Shown: positions 33,819 to 43,439, numbered from the stretch's first letter. The stretch is 64,000 nt of DNA from an uncultured Oscillospiraceae bacterium (GCA_934481385.1 CAKSPD010000006.1:1-64000), one strand, 5' to 3'. Numbers and translations: made by a program. The notes: generated by a model from the letters alone, not told the origin.

Positions 33819-34416
33819 TTTTTACCACCTCATCTAAAATTTCTCCGGCATATTCAGCTTTAAGCCTTTCAGCCTTTATAACAGCCTTGAAGTCGTCAAC
33901 AGCGTCCTCAAGAGCATCGTTAACAATTATGTATTTATATTCAGAAGCATGATGAATTTCGTCAACAGACTTTGAAAGTCTTTTCTGAATAACATCTTCT
34001 TCTTCAGTACCTCTTTTGCGAAGACGTCTTTCAAGCTCCTTAACAGAAGGAGGCAGAATGAATATGCTGACAGCTTCGGGACATTTTTTCATTACATTCA
34101 TAGCACCCTGAACTTCTATTTCAAGGATAACATCTTTACCCTTGTTACGCATTTCCTCAACAATATCGCCTCTTGTACCGTAATAGTTACCGCAGTATTC
34201 AGCATATTCAAGCATACAGCCTTCAGAAACAAGTTTTTCAAATTTTTCCTTTGAATAAAATTGGTAATGAACGCCGTCAATTTCTTTATCTCTGGGTTCT
34301 CTTGTTGTAGCAGAAACAGAATAATAGTATCTGTCATCTTTGAGAATTTCTCTGAGAATAGTACCCTTTCCGCAACCGGAAGGAGCAGAAACAACTATAA
34401 GCAATCCCTTATTCAT
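33811..34416 (-). CDS. gmk: Guanylate kinase
   Basis: This 201-residue enzyme phosphorylates GMP. The P-loop is [27 protein letters not shown] is the GMP-binding segment; [15 protein letters not shown] and the lid [17 protein letters not shown] follow. A longer frame exists, but AGGAGGATAATT directly upstream fixes the ATG at 34416. It overlaps remA by eight bases. Confidence 0.95.
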   Translation of the reverse strand: MNKGLLIVVSAPSGCGKGTILREILKDDRYYYSVSATTREPRDKEIDGVHYQFYSKEKFEKLVSEGCMLEYAEYCGNYYGTRGDIVEEMRNKGKDVILEIEVQGAMNVMKKCPEAVSIFILPPSVKELERRLRKRGTEEEDVIQKRLSKSVDEIHHASEYKYIIVNDALEDAVDDFKAVIKAERLKAEYAGEILDEVVKNA

Positions 34417-34657
34417 AATTATCCTCCTTTTCGTTGACTCTCTGGGCAACAGTTTCAGTAACAAGTGAAGAAAGCACCACATGACCGCTGTCCATAATAA
34501 TCACAGTTCTTGTTTTTCTTCCGTATGTGGCATCAATAACCATACCGGAATCCCTTGCTTCCTGAACAAGTCTTTTAATCGGGGCAGATTCAGGACTTAC
34601 AGCAGAAATTATACGCTGAGAGGAAATCATATTTCCGTATCCTATATTTATAAGCAT
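34409..34657 (-). CDS. remA: RemA-family regulator (DUF370)
   Basis: The 82-residue protein matches RemA/Ylz[29 protein letters not shown] and [30 protein letters not shown]. RemA is a DNA-binding activator of matrix and osmoprotection genes in Bacillus subtilis and is strictly conserved beside gmk. Its targets here are unknown. Confidence 0.93.
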   Translation of the reverse strand: MLINIGYGNMISSQRIISAVSPESAPIKRLVQEARDSGMVIDATYGRKTRTVIIMDSGHVVLSSLVTETVAQRVNEKEDNYE

Positions 34658-34663
34658 ATCATT

Positions 34664-35584
34664 TTACTCCACATTCTGAATTTGTTCCCTGATTTTTTCT
34701 ATTTCGGATTTCAAATCGACAACAATTTTAGTTATATCAATATTCTGGGATTTTGAACCGATAGTATTCACTTCACGGTTCATTTCCTGAATAATAAAAT
34801 CGATTTTTTTGCCGGAAGGTTCGTCTGAATTTATAAGTGAGAGAACCTGATTTATATGACTTTTAAGTCTTACAGTTTCTTCATCAACAGCAACCTTGTC
34901 GCTGAAAACGGCACATTCAGTAATAATTCTCTGTTCGTCAATATTAGAATTTTCAAGAACTTCTTTAAGCTTATTGTAAAGACGTTCACGATAAAGTTCA
35001 ACTGACTGCGGTTCAAGAATTTCAATTTTTTCAACCATACTGCCAATATCCGACAACTTGCCTGAAATATCAGCTTTAAGGCGTTCGCCCTCTTTTTCAC
35101 GCATAAGAACAAAGCCTTCGAGAGCCTTTTCAGCAACAGACTTTACAGAACTCCATATTTTTTCTTCATCATCAGGTTTTTTAGTGACTGAAAAAATATC
35201 AGGAATTTTCATAATTTTAGAAAGTGTAAGGTCATTGGTAAATTTATATGATTTACCATAAATATCACTGAATTTTTCATCAACCGGAATTCCGTTTAAT
35301 GAAAGTTCAGCAAGAGCATTGAAATAGCTTTGGAGAACAGGCTTGTTAATTTCAATAGAGCAGTCAGAATTTTCAACGTTATTTACTGAAACTGAAACTT
35401 CTACTTTACCTCTTGTAATTTTTTGGTGCAGAAGTGTTTTAAGTCTTTCTTCAAGGTAAGCATAATTTCGAGGGATTCTTGAGCTGAATTCATAATATCT
35501 GTGATTGACCGAACGGATTTCAACAGAAATCTCACGACCGTCAATAATATTCTGAGATTTTCCGTAACCTGTCATACTTCTCAT
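34664..35584 (-). CDS. yloC: YicC/YloC family endoribonuclease
   Basis: This 306-residue protein starts RSMTGYGKS, the strongly conserved N-terminus of the family. It ends with the DUF1732 region (GKKIDFIIQEMNREVNTIGSKSQ). Members cut RNA in an Mn-dependent manner. A start five codons upstream would lie on the ribosome site GAGGT, so 35584 is chosen. It is the first gene of the long cluster and has a good promoter. Confidence 0.92.
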   Translation of the reverse strand: MRSMTGYGKSQNIIDGREISVEIRSVNHRYYEFSSRIPRNYAYLEERLKTLLHQKITRGKVEVSVSVNNVENSDCSIEINKPVLQSYFNALAELSLNGIPVDEKFSDIYGKSYKFTNDLTLSKIMKIPDIFSVTKKPDDEEKIWSSVKSVAEKALEGFVLMREKEGERLKADISGKLSDIGSMVEKIEILEPQSVELYRERLYNKLKEVLENSNIDEQRIITECAVFSDKVAVDEETVRLKSHINQVLSLINSDEPSGKKIDFIIQEMNREVNTIGSKSQNIDITKIVVDLKSEIEKIREQIQNVE

Positions 35585-35614
35585 AAAAAAATACCTCATT
35601 TCAAAATATATATT

Positions 35615-35643
35615 ATTATACCACTTTATAATATAAATTGCAA
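35615..35643 (-). promoter_or_regulatory. Promoter of the yloC-spoVM cluster
   Basis: On the minus strand TTGCAA (35638-35643), 17 bp, TATAAT (35615-35620) with an extended TG. No other strong terminator is visible in the 13 kb downstream. Confidence 0.8.
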
Positions 35644-35652
35644 GGGCTTTAA

Positions 35653-35682
35653 CAAAAAAAAGGCACTCCCGAAGGAGTGCCT
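35653..35682 (-). terminator. Terminator of the GH48 cellulase gene
   Basis: AGGCACTCC and GGAGTGCCT form a 9-bp stem closed by a TTCG tetraloop on the minus strand, followed by eight T residues. Confidence 0.92.
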
Positions 35683-35703
35683 GAAAGATACGAAATCTTT
35701 GAA

Positions 35704-38157
35704 TTACTTAACAGGGAGTTCTGTAATTGAACCAGCAAGATACTGCTGAATAGCAAGAGCATCGTTAGCTGTAAGACCGTCACCGTTGTTCTGAACGTCA
35801 CCGTTCTTAAGACCCTGAGCAGAAACAGGGTTCTTAGTGCTGTCGCCAACGAAAGCAGCAGCAGCAACAACGTCAGCAATATCAACTGTACCGTCAACGT
35901 TTACGTCGCCCCAGAGAATATCATTTTCTGAAGGATTTTCTGAAGAATCAGGAGTTACATCCGGATAAAGTGTTGCCATAACACCGTTAGCCATAAGGAT
36001 ATCACCTGCATGCCAGAATCTGTGGTATACGAGTTCAAGTGAATCAGAAGCTTCTTCAAGAGCAGCATCTGTCTTTCCGCCTGCAACGTATGAATCATAA
36101 GCAGCCTTGAGTTCATCATACTTAGGGTCATTTTCGTACATTGTACGGAGGCTGAAGAATGTAGCACCGTTAGAAATGCTGTCACCGTTAGGCATCTTAC
36201 CATTGTATTCAGGCTGTACCCAAACGTCCTGGTCAAAGAATCTCTGGATAAGGCTTCCGTTGTGGTCAACTCTTGAAAGACCGATATCATCACGAGCGAT
36301 GTTCCATTCTCTGTCGATGAGTTCCTTAGCAAGATAAAGAGCCTTGCCTTCTTCAGTAGTAGCATTTGCATTTGTAGCATCAGATGAAGGAGCACCCTTA
36401 GCAGCAGCATAATAGATAAGTGTGTTAGCAAGTGAAGATACACAACCGAGGTCAGCATTGCCTCTTGCAGAGATTTCACATGTAAGACCTGAATTAGCAT
36501 TTTCATCATAAGTGCCAGTCCACTTAGCAGGAACACCTGTCCATTTAAGTGTAGCAGGGATTGAATAATCTCCGTCATCAGTAAGTTCTGTGTTTTCAAG
36601 GAAGAAGTTAACCCATCTGTCGAGGATTTTTTCAAGAGCTTCTTCAAGTGAAAGTCCGCCTATCTTACCTGTATAGCTTGAACCGTTTGTCTTAACATCA
36701 TAATAAAGTTCAGCAAGACGCTGTACAGCCCATACCTGGTTACCAATCCAGCCGTTTGAACCTGGGTCAGCATAAACAGGGTGTTCCTGATATACCATAT
36801 CATAGAATGTTGAGTTAGCACAGCTTGTCGGGTTATCAGTAGTCATAACCTTGTCATATGTTTCATATCTGCCAAGAGCAGAGTTTGTACAACCGCCGGC
36901 AATCGGGCCTGTTGCAGACTGGAGCCAGAGATAGAGTTCCATCTGTCTTTTGAATGATTCTTCATAGTCCTTGTTAGCGTTAGAACTCTTCATACCGGAA
37001 TTGATATCCTTATCATAAAGGAGAGCATAAGCAGCGAGCGGGTTCTGATAGAATTCGTGCATATGTGAAGCACCAATCTGCCAAGCCCATGAACCGTCAA
37101 GAGCTCCGCCCCATGATGTATACCAAGACATAAGGAAGTGCTGTCCCTGAAGTCCTGAACCGCCGTTCTGGTCTGTATTGATGTTCTGACAGCCTATTTT
37201 CTTGTAGTATTTATCAAACATGTTGTTACGGCACTGGTCACCCATCTTACCGGCAAGAGCTGAGATTGAAGAATCACCAACGCCCCACTTGTTAGCATCA
37301 TAAACAGCCTGAATAGCACGGTCTTCAGCGTCAGGAGCGTTTGTATAAGCATACTGCTTAGCAACCTGTTCACTTGTACCGTTAAAGAGACCCTTCATAC
37401 CATAATTACCCGGCATACCGTATGTGAGGTCTTCAACACATGGGTGAGGAACAGTTTCCCAGCATGATTCCTGTTCGCCTCTCTGGAATGTGTTAATGAA
37501 AGTAAACTTTCCGTTACCACCGCCGAAACCATACCAGTCATCAACGTCAGCGAGCCAGTGCATAAGGTAAAGACCCTTATCGCCTGAATTGCCGTAAGCT
37601 GATTTAAGTTCATTATAGATTGGGTTTGAACCTGTGTTGTTAGGGTCCTGCGGAGCAGGATACTGCTTAGGGTCCTGATATTCAGGAGCAACACGAGCAG
37701 AAAGACCGCCCTGATTCCAGTAGTTAGGCTGTTCAGTAGGAATCATAGCTTCCATAGTTTTCCAAGCTTTAGCAAGGTCATTAGTATTTGTAGCACCTTC
37801 AACCTTACCTGAAGCAGCGATAGCATCTCTCATAGCAGCCATCCATACGATGTATGACATAGCTTCAGAAGTTGTTTCGTGACCGTAGTCAGGAGCTTCG
37901 ATAATCATAGTTTCAACAGCGTGGTAAGGAATACCAAAACCGCCTGAAGCAACGTTATTTTTGCTTAAATAGCCATTTTCCTGACCATTTGTTACAACAT
38001 CATCATAAAGTGAAAGAAATCTTTCGGCATAAGTAGAATCGCCGAATTTTTCTTCTTTGGTTCTTGTACCGGCAGCAGAAGCAGCAACGGGAAGTACAGA
38101 GCTGGCAGTCATAGCAGCAGCCATAACACCGGCAGTAAGAGTCTTCTTAGATACCAT
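35704..38157 (-). CDS. cel48A: GH48 cellulase with dockerin (cellulosomal exoglucanase)
   Basis: This 817-residue secreted processive cellulase has a signal peptide of about 28 residues (ending VAASAAG). A family 48 catalytic module spans about 35-730. Its conserved start (IPYHAVETMIIEAPDYGHE, then TTSEAMSY) places the acid at Glu98, equivalent to Glu55 of Clostridium CelF. The type-specific dockerin is at about 745-817, with calcium loops DVNVDGTVDIAD and GDVQNNGDGLTANDAL; the second loop has one extra residue. GH48 enzymes are key cellulosome components in Ruminococcus flavefaciens and its relatives. GAGGGG precedes the ATG. The gene is monocistronic and strongly promoted. Confidence 0.96.
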   Translation of the reverse strand: MVSKKTLTAGVMAAAMTASSVLPVAASAAGTRTKEEKFGDSTYAERFLSLYDDVVTNGQENGYLSKNNVASGGFGIPYHAVETMIIEAPDYGHETTSEAMSYIVWMAAMRDAIAASGKVEGATNTNDLAKAWKTMEAMIPTEQPNYWNQGGLSARVAPEYQDPKQYPAPQDPNNTGSNPIYNELKSAYGNSGDKGLYLMHWLADVDDWYGFGGGNGKFTFINTFQRGEQESCWETVPHPCVEDLTYGMPGNYGMKGLFNGTSEQVAKQYAYTNAPDAEDRAIQAVYDANKWGVGDSSISALAGKMGDQCRNNMFDKYYKKIGCQNINTDQNGGSGLQGQHFLMSWYTSWGGALDGSWAWQIGASHMHEFYQNPLAAYALLYDKDINSGMKSSNANKDYEESFKRQMELYLWLQSATGPIAGGCTNSALGRYETYDKVMTTDNPTSCANSTFYDMVYQEHPVYADPGSNGWIGNQVWAVQRLAELYYDVKTNGSSYTGKIGGLSLEEALEKILDRWVNFFLENTELTDDGDYSIPATLKWTGVPAKWTGTYDENANSGLTCEISARGNADLGCVSSLANTLIYYAAAKGAPSSDATNANATTEEGKALYLAKELIDREWNIARDDIGLSRVDHNGSLIQRFFDQDVWVQPEYNGKMPNGDSISNGATFFSLRTMYENDPKYDELKAAYDSYVAGGKTDAALEEASDSLELVYHRFWHAGDILMANGVMATLYPDVTPDSSENPSENDILWGDVNVDGTVDIADVVAAAAFVGDSTKNPVSAQGLKNGDVQNNGDGLTANDALAIQQYLAGSITELPVK

Positions 38158-38310
38158 AGGAAAATACCCCTCTCATTAAAAATATTATTTAAATACATTA
38201 AACCCGACTGCATAAAAATCCGAGCATAAATCTGAACAATGCAGGCAGGTAATTAACGAAAAAGTCATCAGAAAATCTGAGTATCAAATCTCTGAACTTG
38301 TTCCGATATA

Positions 38311-38339
38311 ATTATAATATAACGCATTGATATTGTCAA
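38311..38339 (-). promoter_or_regulatory. Consensus promoter of the GH48 gene
   Basis: On the minus strand TTGACA (38334-38339), 17 bp, TATAAT (38311-38316), all twelve positions consensus. The predicted leader is about 147 bases and could carry a CTGCAT/ATGCAG stem (38208-38244). Confidence 0.88.
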
Positions 38340-38605
38340 CACTTTGATAAAAAACAATTAAAATTGGAGGTTTTTTTGTTGCAATGCACACAAAAGGCAA
38401 GAAATTTTTGTATACATTTCACATACATTCATTAAAGAACAGCGAATACAGTAATTAACAGTATATTAACGTAAATAATTATATAACTTATTAAAGATGC
38501 TATCAAATTCATTCAATAATCAGTACACTTTCACACAATATACACACTATTAGGATATATTTAAAATGCTTGTTCCGGAGATTCAGACAGTTTGTATAAT
38601 ATGAC

Positions 38606-38648
38606 GTTAATATTTAAGACACAGATTATTAATATTATGTTAATATTT
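38606..38648. repeat. Spaced direct repeat GTTAATATTT upstream of the ABC operon
   Basis: Two 10-bp copies at 38606-38615 and 38639-38648 lie 33 bp apart, about three helical turns. The second abuts the extended -10. A regulator site is possible. Confidence 0.45.
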
Positions 38649-38651
38649 GTC

Positions 38652-38660
38652 TGATATACT
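38652..38660 (+). promoter_or_regulatory. Extended -10 promoter of the Gld-like ABC operon
   Basis: TGATATACT is an extended -10 about 50 bases before the first gene; no consensus -35 is at the right distance. A TATAAT at 38595-38600 is an alternative. Confidence 0.4.
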
Positions 38661-38711
38661 AAACATAAATATGCTTGTTTTTAATTTTATTTTTTATGAA
38701 AGGAGCTTCTC

Positions 38712-39740
38712 ATGATTACTGTCGAACACCTTACAAAATATTACGGCAGACACCTTGCTGTAAACGACATAAGCTTTACAATCAACGACAATGAGATTCT
38801 CGGATTTTTAGGCCCTAACGGTGCAGGAAAATCCACAACTATGAATATGATTACGGGCTATCTCCCTATGACAAAGGGAACTGTAAATATCTGCGGTGAG
38901 GATATTTCAAAAAATCCCGTAAAAGCAAAGAAAAATATCGGCTATCTTCCCGAAATTCCGCCTGTTTATCCTGATATGAAGGTAAACGAATATTTAAAAT
39001 TCTGTGCGGAGCTTAAAAAAATTCCTGCCTCACAGCGTAAAGAACAGATTGAATCCGCTGTAAACCGTCTTAAACTTCAGGAAGTTTCAAAAAGACTGAT
39101 TAAAAATCTCTCAAAAGGTTATAAACAGAGAGTAGGTTTTGCACAGGCTCTGCTCGGAAATCCGAAATTTCTTATACTTGACGAACCGACAGTAGGACTT
39201 GATCCTGAACAAGTTGCAGAAGTAAGAAATATTATAAAAGACTTGAAAAAAGACCATTCTGTAATTTTCAGCTCACATATTCTTTCGGAAGTAAGTGCAG
39301 TGTGTGACAGAGTTGTAATAATCAACAAAGGCGAAATCAAGGCTATTGACACAATTGAAAACCTTGAAAACAGCGTAAACAAATCACCTGTAATAAATTT
39401 AAAGGTAAAAGCATCTGCATATACTGCTGATGTGGTTATAGGTGCTGTTGACGGTGTTGAAAAAATTCTTGAAAAATCCGAATCGGACGGCATAGCCTCA
39501 ATAAGATTTTCAATAGACGGAAAAGAATCTGCAAAAATCCAGAACAATGTAATCTCTGCCCTCGTTGCAAAGGATATACAGATTATTGAAACCTATACGG
39601 AAAAACCTGACCTCGAAGAAGTTTTCGTAAAACTTGTAAATCAGCCTTCAAAACGAAATACATTAAAGGAAATGGTTGAAGAAATGCAGGCAAAAACTCC
39701 GGAACCTGAAAATTCCGACAAAACCAAGGAGGATAATTAA
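38712..39740 (+). CDS. ABC transporter ATP-binding protein, GldA-like
   Basis: The 342-residue ATPase has Walker A GPNGAGKST, Q-loop region YLPEIPPVYPDMKV, signature LSKGYKQRVG, Walker B FLILDEPTVGLDP and the H-loop SSHIL. The roughly 100-residue C-terminal extension is typical of the GldA/CcmA-type ABC-2 exporters. It heads a four-gene operon with a permease, a GldG-like protein and a DUF4340 protein. AAAGGAG precedes the ATG. The substrate is unknown. Confidence 0.9.
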   Translation: MITVEHLTKYYGRHLAVNDISFTINDNEILGFLGPNGAGKSTTMNMITGYLPMTKGTVNICGEDISKNPVKAKKNIGYLPEIPPVYPDMKVNEYLKFCAELKKIPASQRKEQIESAVNRLKLQEVSKRLIKNLSKGYKQRVGFAQALLGNPKFLILDEPTVGLDPEQVAEVRNIIKDLKKDHSVIFSSHILSEVSAVCDRVVIINKGEIKAIDTIENLENSVNKSPVINLKVKASAYTADVVIGAVDGVEKILEKSESDGIASIRFSIDGKESAKIQNNVISALVAKDIQIIETYTEKPDLEEVFVKLVNQPSKRNTLKEMVEEMQAKTPEPENSDKTKEDN

Positions 39741-39742
39741 AG

Positions 39743-40474
39743 ATGTTTCCAATATACAAAAAAGAGCTTCAGGCATTTTTCAAAACGCCTTTTGCGTACA
39801 TAATAACAGCACTTTTCCTGTTTCTTTTCACACTTTCGTTCAACAGAGGTATTTCAGATATAAGCTCCGCACAAATGCAGTTTACATATTCTGATATATT
39901 TGCAACAAATCTTTTCTACTTTGCATTTATAATTCCGGTTCTTACAATGAGATGCTTTCCGGACGAAAGAAAATTCGGAACAGAAGTTCTTATAATGACT
40001 TCACCGGTAAATGTTTTCCAGTTTGTAACAGCAAAATTCCTTGCAGTCGTTACAGTATTTATCTTTATGATGACTGCATCATTAATATATCCGATAATAA
40101 CAGCAGTATACGGAACAGTAGTAGTTCCGGCACTTATTTCCGTATATATAGGATTTCTTCTCTGGGGAATAATGTGTATAGCAATAGGAATGTTCTGTGC
40201 ATCATTCTCTGAAAGTTCAATCATAGCAGCCATAATCGGCGAATCAGCAATGCTCCTTCTTACATTTATAAACTTCTTTGTAAAAAGCGAATATTTTTCA
40301 GCACACCCCAGACTTCAGGCATTTGCAACAATGTTTGCTGCCGAAGACAAGTTCAATTATTTTGCACAGGGAATAATCAGATTTTCTGATGTAATATTCT
40401 TTATTACTGTTACAATAGTTTTTGTAGCGTGGACTGTTATATCCCTTGAAGCAAGACGCTGGAAGAAAGGATAA
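39743..40474 (+). CDS. ABC-2 type permease, GldF-like
   Basis: The 243-residue membrane protein has six predicted helices, starting YKKELQAFFKTPFAYIITALFLFLF, with the typical RCFPDERKFGTEVLIMTSPV segment after helix 2. This motif is shared with GldF and related ABC-2 permeases. It begins two bases after the ATPase gene stop, and AGGAGGAT precedes it. Confidence 0.88.
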   Translation: MFPIYKKELQAFFKTPFAYIITALFLFLFTLSFNRGISDISSAQMQFTYSDIFATNLFYFAFIIPVLTMRCFPDERKFGTEVLIMTSPVNVFQFVTAKFLAVVTVFIFMMTASLIYPIITAVYGTVVVPALISVYIGFLLWGIMCIAIGMFCASFSESSIIAAIIGESAMLLLTFINFFVKSEYFSAHPRLQAFATMFAAEDKFNYFAQGIIRFSDVIFFITVTIVFVAWTVISLEARRWKKG

Positions 40475-40480
40475 TCAAAA

Positions 40481-41959
40481 ATGAGCAGTAAAAATAACAA
40501 AACTTTCAATTTTTCAGGAATCCTTGCTTTTGTGCTTTCAGTCCTGATTCTTGTCATAGCAATACCGATAAATCTTATAGTTTCATATTTTGATTTCAAT
40601 ATTGATATGACTCCGGGCAAGATGTATACACTCAGTGATACATCAGTAAAACTTCTTGACAGCGTAAAGGACAAAAAAATTGAATTTACAATTCTCTGCG
40701 ACCTTGAGGATATAAAGGCAATTGACGAATATCTGCCTCTTTACTATGCACTTGAACAGTACAAATCATATGACAACATAGAATTTAACGCATACTATCC
40801 GGACGAGTATCCGGAACGTGTTGAGGAGCTTAACCCTGACGGATTTTTCAATCTCTCAACAGCCGATATAGTTATAAAATGCGGAAATGCAATCAAGAAG
40901 ATTTCATCAAACCAGATGTTCTCTGATATATATGATGATGACGGAAACCTTGTTGAACAAAAATATGTCGGTGAAAATCTCATAACAGGTGCTATAAAAG
41001 CCGTTACGGAGGGAGATATTCCGCAGATTTATTTCCTTACAGGTCATGGAGAAAAATCCATAGACAATTACAGTATGTTCACAGCAAATCTCAATAACTA
41101 CAACTATACAACTTCTGAGCTTAATCTCTCCGAAACAAAAGCAATTCCTGATGATACTGCAATCATATTTGTATGTGCTCCTAAAACTGATATAACACTT
41201 GAAGAAAAGAAACTCATTTCCGAATATGCAGACAACGGAGGAAATCTTGCATTTCTTATATCTCCTAATGACAGCACTGAAAGATATACAAATATAGAGG
41301 ATTTAATGTTCAAGTATAATATCTCAATGGACTACAACAGGCTCTATGAATCAGACAGCACAAACATTGTAAATGACGATAAATATACAATATCAGTATC
41401 ACTTCCGGAAGCAAATGCAGACAGCGATATTGACCTTACATCTGACCTCAACACAATCATTGAACAGGGTATTTACCCATATATGTGCGAATCAAGAACA
41501 TTCAAGGCAATATCCGGTTCTGATGCCTCAATTGTTGAAACAGGAAGTATTCTTCAGGCAAATGTATATTCAGTACAGAATACATCTGCAACAATCAAAA
41601 GTGAATCCTACGGCGGTACAGAAAAAATCGAACTCGGAAATACCCTTGACCTTGCACTCTATTCACACAACAAACAGAATGATTCAAAAATGCTTGTTAT
41701 GGGAAATGCCGAATTTATGGACGATGAACATGTATCAGCAGGTTTTACAATAGTTCCGCTTTATCTCTGCCTTTCATCAATAACATGGATGTATAACAGT
41801 GATGTTGATATGGAAATTGAGGACAAGTCACGTTCATTCGATAATATGATATTTGATGATGCAAATCAGGCTAAAAGCGTTATGGCAATCTTTATTGCAA
41901 TTCCTGTTGCCTTTGTAGTAGTCGGTGCAGGCGTATGGATTAAAAGGAGAAATTCATAA
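40481..41959 (+). CDS. GldG-like ABC exporter auxiliary protein
   Basis: The 492-residue protein has an N-terminal helix (about 12-35), the GldG-type start (DMTPGKMYTLSDTSVKLLDSVKDKKIEFTILC), an extracellular domain with YFLTGHGEKS, and a C-terminal anchoring helix (MAIFIAIPVAFVVVGAGVWI). In Bacteroidetes GldG works with GldA and GldF; in non-gliders its role is unknown. The downstream start overlaps its stop by one base (TAATG). Confidence 0.88.
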   Translation: MSSKNNKTFNFSGILAFVLSVLILVIAIPINLIVSYFDFNIDMTPGKMYTLSDTSVKLLDSVKDKKIEFTILCDLEDIKAIDEYLPLYYALEQYKSYDNIEFNAYYPDEYPERVEELNPDGFFNLSTADIVIKCGNAIKKISSNQMFSDIYDDDGNLVEQKYVGENLITGAIKAVTEGDIPQIYFLTGHGEKSIDNYSMFTANLNNYNYTTSELNLSETKAIPDDTAIIFVCAPKTDITLEEKKLISEYADNGGNLAFLISPNDSTERYTNIEDLMFKYNISMDYNRLYESDSTNIVNDDKYTISVSLPEANADSDIDLTSDLNTIIEQGIYPYMCESRTFKAISGSDASIVETGSILQANVYSVQNTSATIKSESYGGTEKIELGNTLDLALYSHNKQNDSKMLVMGNAEFMDDEHVSAGFTIVPLYLCLSSITWMYNSDVDMEIEDKSRSFDNMIFDDANQAKSVMAIFIAIPVAFVVVGAGVWIKRRNS

Positions 41960-43344
41960 TGAAAAAGATTATTATTGCTGTTGCCGTTCTTGCCATACTC
42001 GGAGGAGGTTCTCTGGGAGCTTATTTTGCTGTAAAAAACAATCAGGACGAAAAACAGCGTATTGAAACTGAACTCGAAAATGAAAATAATCTTTTCAGCT
42101 TTAATTCAGATGATGTGACAGAGGTTGATTTTGACTGTCCTGACGGTGAATTTATAGCAGTTTCAAATAACGGAAGCTGGCAGTTTTCAAATACTGATGA
42201 AATTTCACCCAATCAGGATTACATAACAAATGTCATAACATATATGTGCAACCTGCAAGCTGAAAAGAATTACGGAAGTTCAGAGGGAGCTGACCTTGCA
42301 AAATACGGTCTTGATTCACCTATAAAAATAACCTGTCATACATCTGATGAAAAATCCTATACTATATATATGGGTAATCCTACACCTACAAATGAAGGTT
42401 TTTACTGTATGGCAGAGGGAAAAGATAAAATATACAGCATTGAATATTCATACGGCAGTGTTCTGTATACAAACAAGGAACTTCTTAAAACAAAATATCT
42501 CACAGGATATACAGACAGCGAAATAACAGGTTTTGAGCTTATAAGAGATGGTGAAAGCATCTATAAAACAGTTCTTAATTCTGACAATATCTGGAAATTT
42601 GACGGCGAATATTCATATCTCCAGCTCGACAGCACAAAAATAAGCTCAATGATAAGCGTTCTCACTCGTTTGCAGGCAGAGGAATTTGTTGAATCAAATC
42701 TTACTGACTATTCAAAATACGGATTTGACAAACCCTATGCACAGATGAAAATTTCAGGAACAGACGGAAAAACCCATTCTCTCCTTTTCAGCAAATATGA
42801 CAAGGAAGATACAACATATATATATGTACTTATAGAAGAATCAGGACAGGTTTCAAAATACTATACTTCTGATGTTTACTATATTGACAACAATGTAACT
42901 GATGTTGCAGTAACACAGATTTATTCAACATATATGTCAACAGTAAACACTCTTGATATAGATTACAAGGGAGAAAAAATTCATTTTGAACTTGATGCAG
43001 ATAATTCAAAATACAAGGTAAATGGTGAGGATATTTCTGATTACGGTGATGATGTGCTTACAAAGCTTTACAGCATGTACAATGCACTCTCAAACATAAA
43101 CTTTACAGGAATAGAAAAAGACGCCGAAGTATCAGGCGAACCGGAAATTACTGTTGAATATCACCTTGATGATGATATAAACACCATTATGGAATTTATC
43201 CCGAAAGATGAAAATACATACTGGCTGAAAATAAATGATACATATACAGGCTTTACAATAAGCAAGCCTGTTGTTGAAGGCGACTACTCATTTATATACT
43301 GGTATCAGAAATTAATGACAGCAATTGAAGAATATAAGCTCTGA
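41959..43344 (+). CDS. DUF4340 membrane-anchored protein
   Basis: The 461-residue protein has one N-terminal helix (about 3-22) and a large extracellular part. It contains two or three repeated units of the DUF4340 kind, each with a strand pair followed by a phrase such as LAKYGLDSPIKITC and YSKYGFDKPYAQMKI. DUF4340 genes follow gldG in many phyla, so a joint role in an exporter at the cell surface is likely. It ends in a strong terminator. Confidence 0.83.
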   Translation: MKKIIIAVAVLAILGGGSLGAYFAVKNNQDEKQRIETELENENNLFSFNSDDVTEVDFDCPDGEFIAVSNNGSWQFSNTDEISPNQDYITNVITYMCNLQAEKNYGSSEGADLAKYGLDSPIKITCHTSDEKSYTIYMGNPTPTNEGFYCMAEGKDKIYSIEYSYGSVLYTNKELLKTKYLTGYTDSEITGFELIRDGESIYKTVLNSDNIWKFDGEYSYLQLDSTKISSMISVLTRLQAEEFVESNLTDYSKYGFDKPYAQMKISGTDGKTHSLLFSKYDKEDTTYIYVLIEESGQVSKYYTSDVYYIDNNVTDVAVTQIYSTYMSTVNTLDIDYKGEKIHFELDADNSKYKVNGEDISDYGDDVLTKLYSMYNALSNINFTGIEKDAEVSGEPEITVEYHLDDDINTIMEFIPKDENTYWLKINDTYTGFTISKPVVEGDYSFIYWYQKLMTAIEEYKL

Positions 43345-43352
43345 AAATGCAC

Positions 43353-43388
43353 ATGCGGAACTGTTTACACAGACAGTTCCGCATTTTT
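43353..43388 (+). terminator. Terminator of the Gld-like operon
   Basis: ATGCGGAACTGT and ACAGTTCCGCAT form a perfect 12-bp stem with an 8-nt loop, then TTTTT. Confidence 0.92.
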
Positions 43389-43439
43389 AAACACAAAATT
43401 CATATTAAAACACTGTCTTTTCTGTATCTTATCATAATA

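Larger units (their letters stand above)
38158..38711. other. Divergent intergenic region, cellulase / ABC operon
   Basis: This 554-bp AT-rich spacer holds no convincing gene. It contains the cellulase promoter (38311-38339) with about 147 bases of leader, the extended -10 of the ABC operon, and a repeat GTTAATATTT. A GGAGG followed by a TTG and an 18-codon frame near 38379 is noted but not supported. Confidence 0.6.

Noticed and set aside
35955..36647. 230-codon frame inside the GH48 gene
   Set aside because: Same strand, shifted frame, leucine-rich composition of an off-frame shadow; the GH48 protein covers the whole region.
38379..38435. 18-codon frame with GGAGG and a TTG start upstream of the ABC operon
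   Set aside because: No promoter at the right distance, no recognisable peptide, and such frames are expected by chance in AT-rich spacers.
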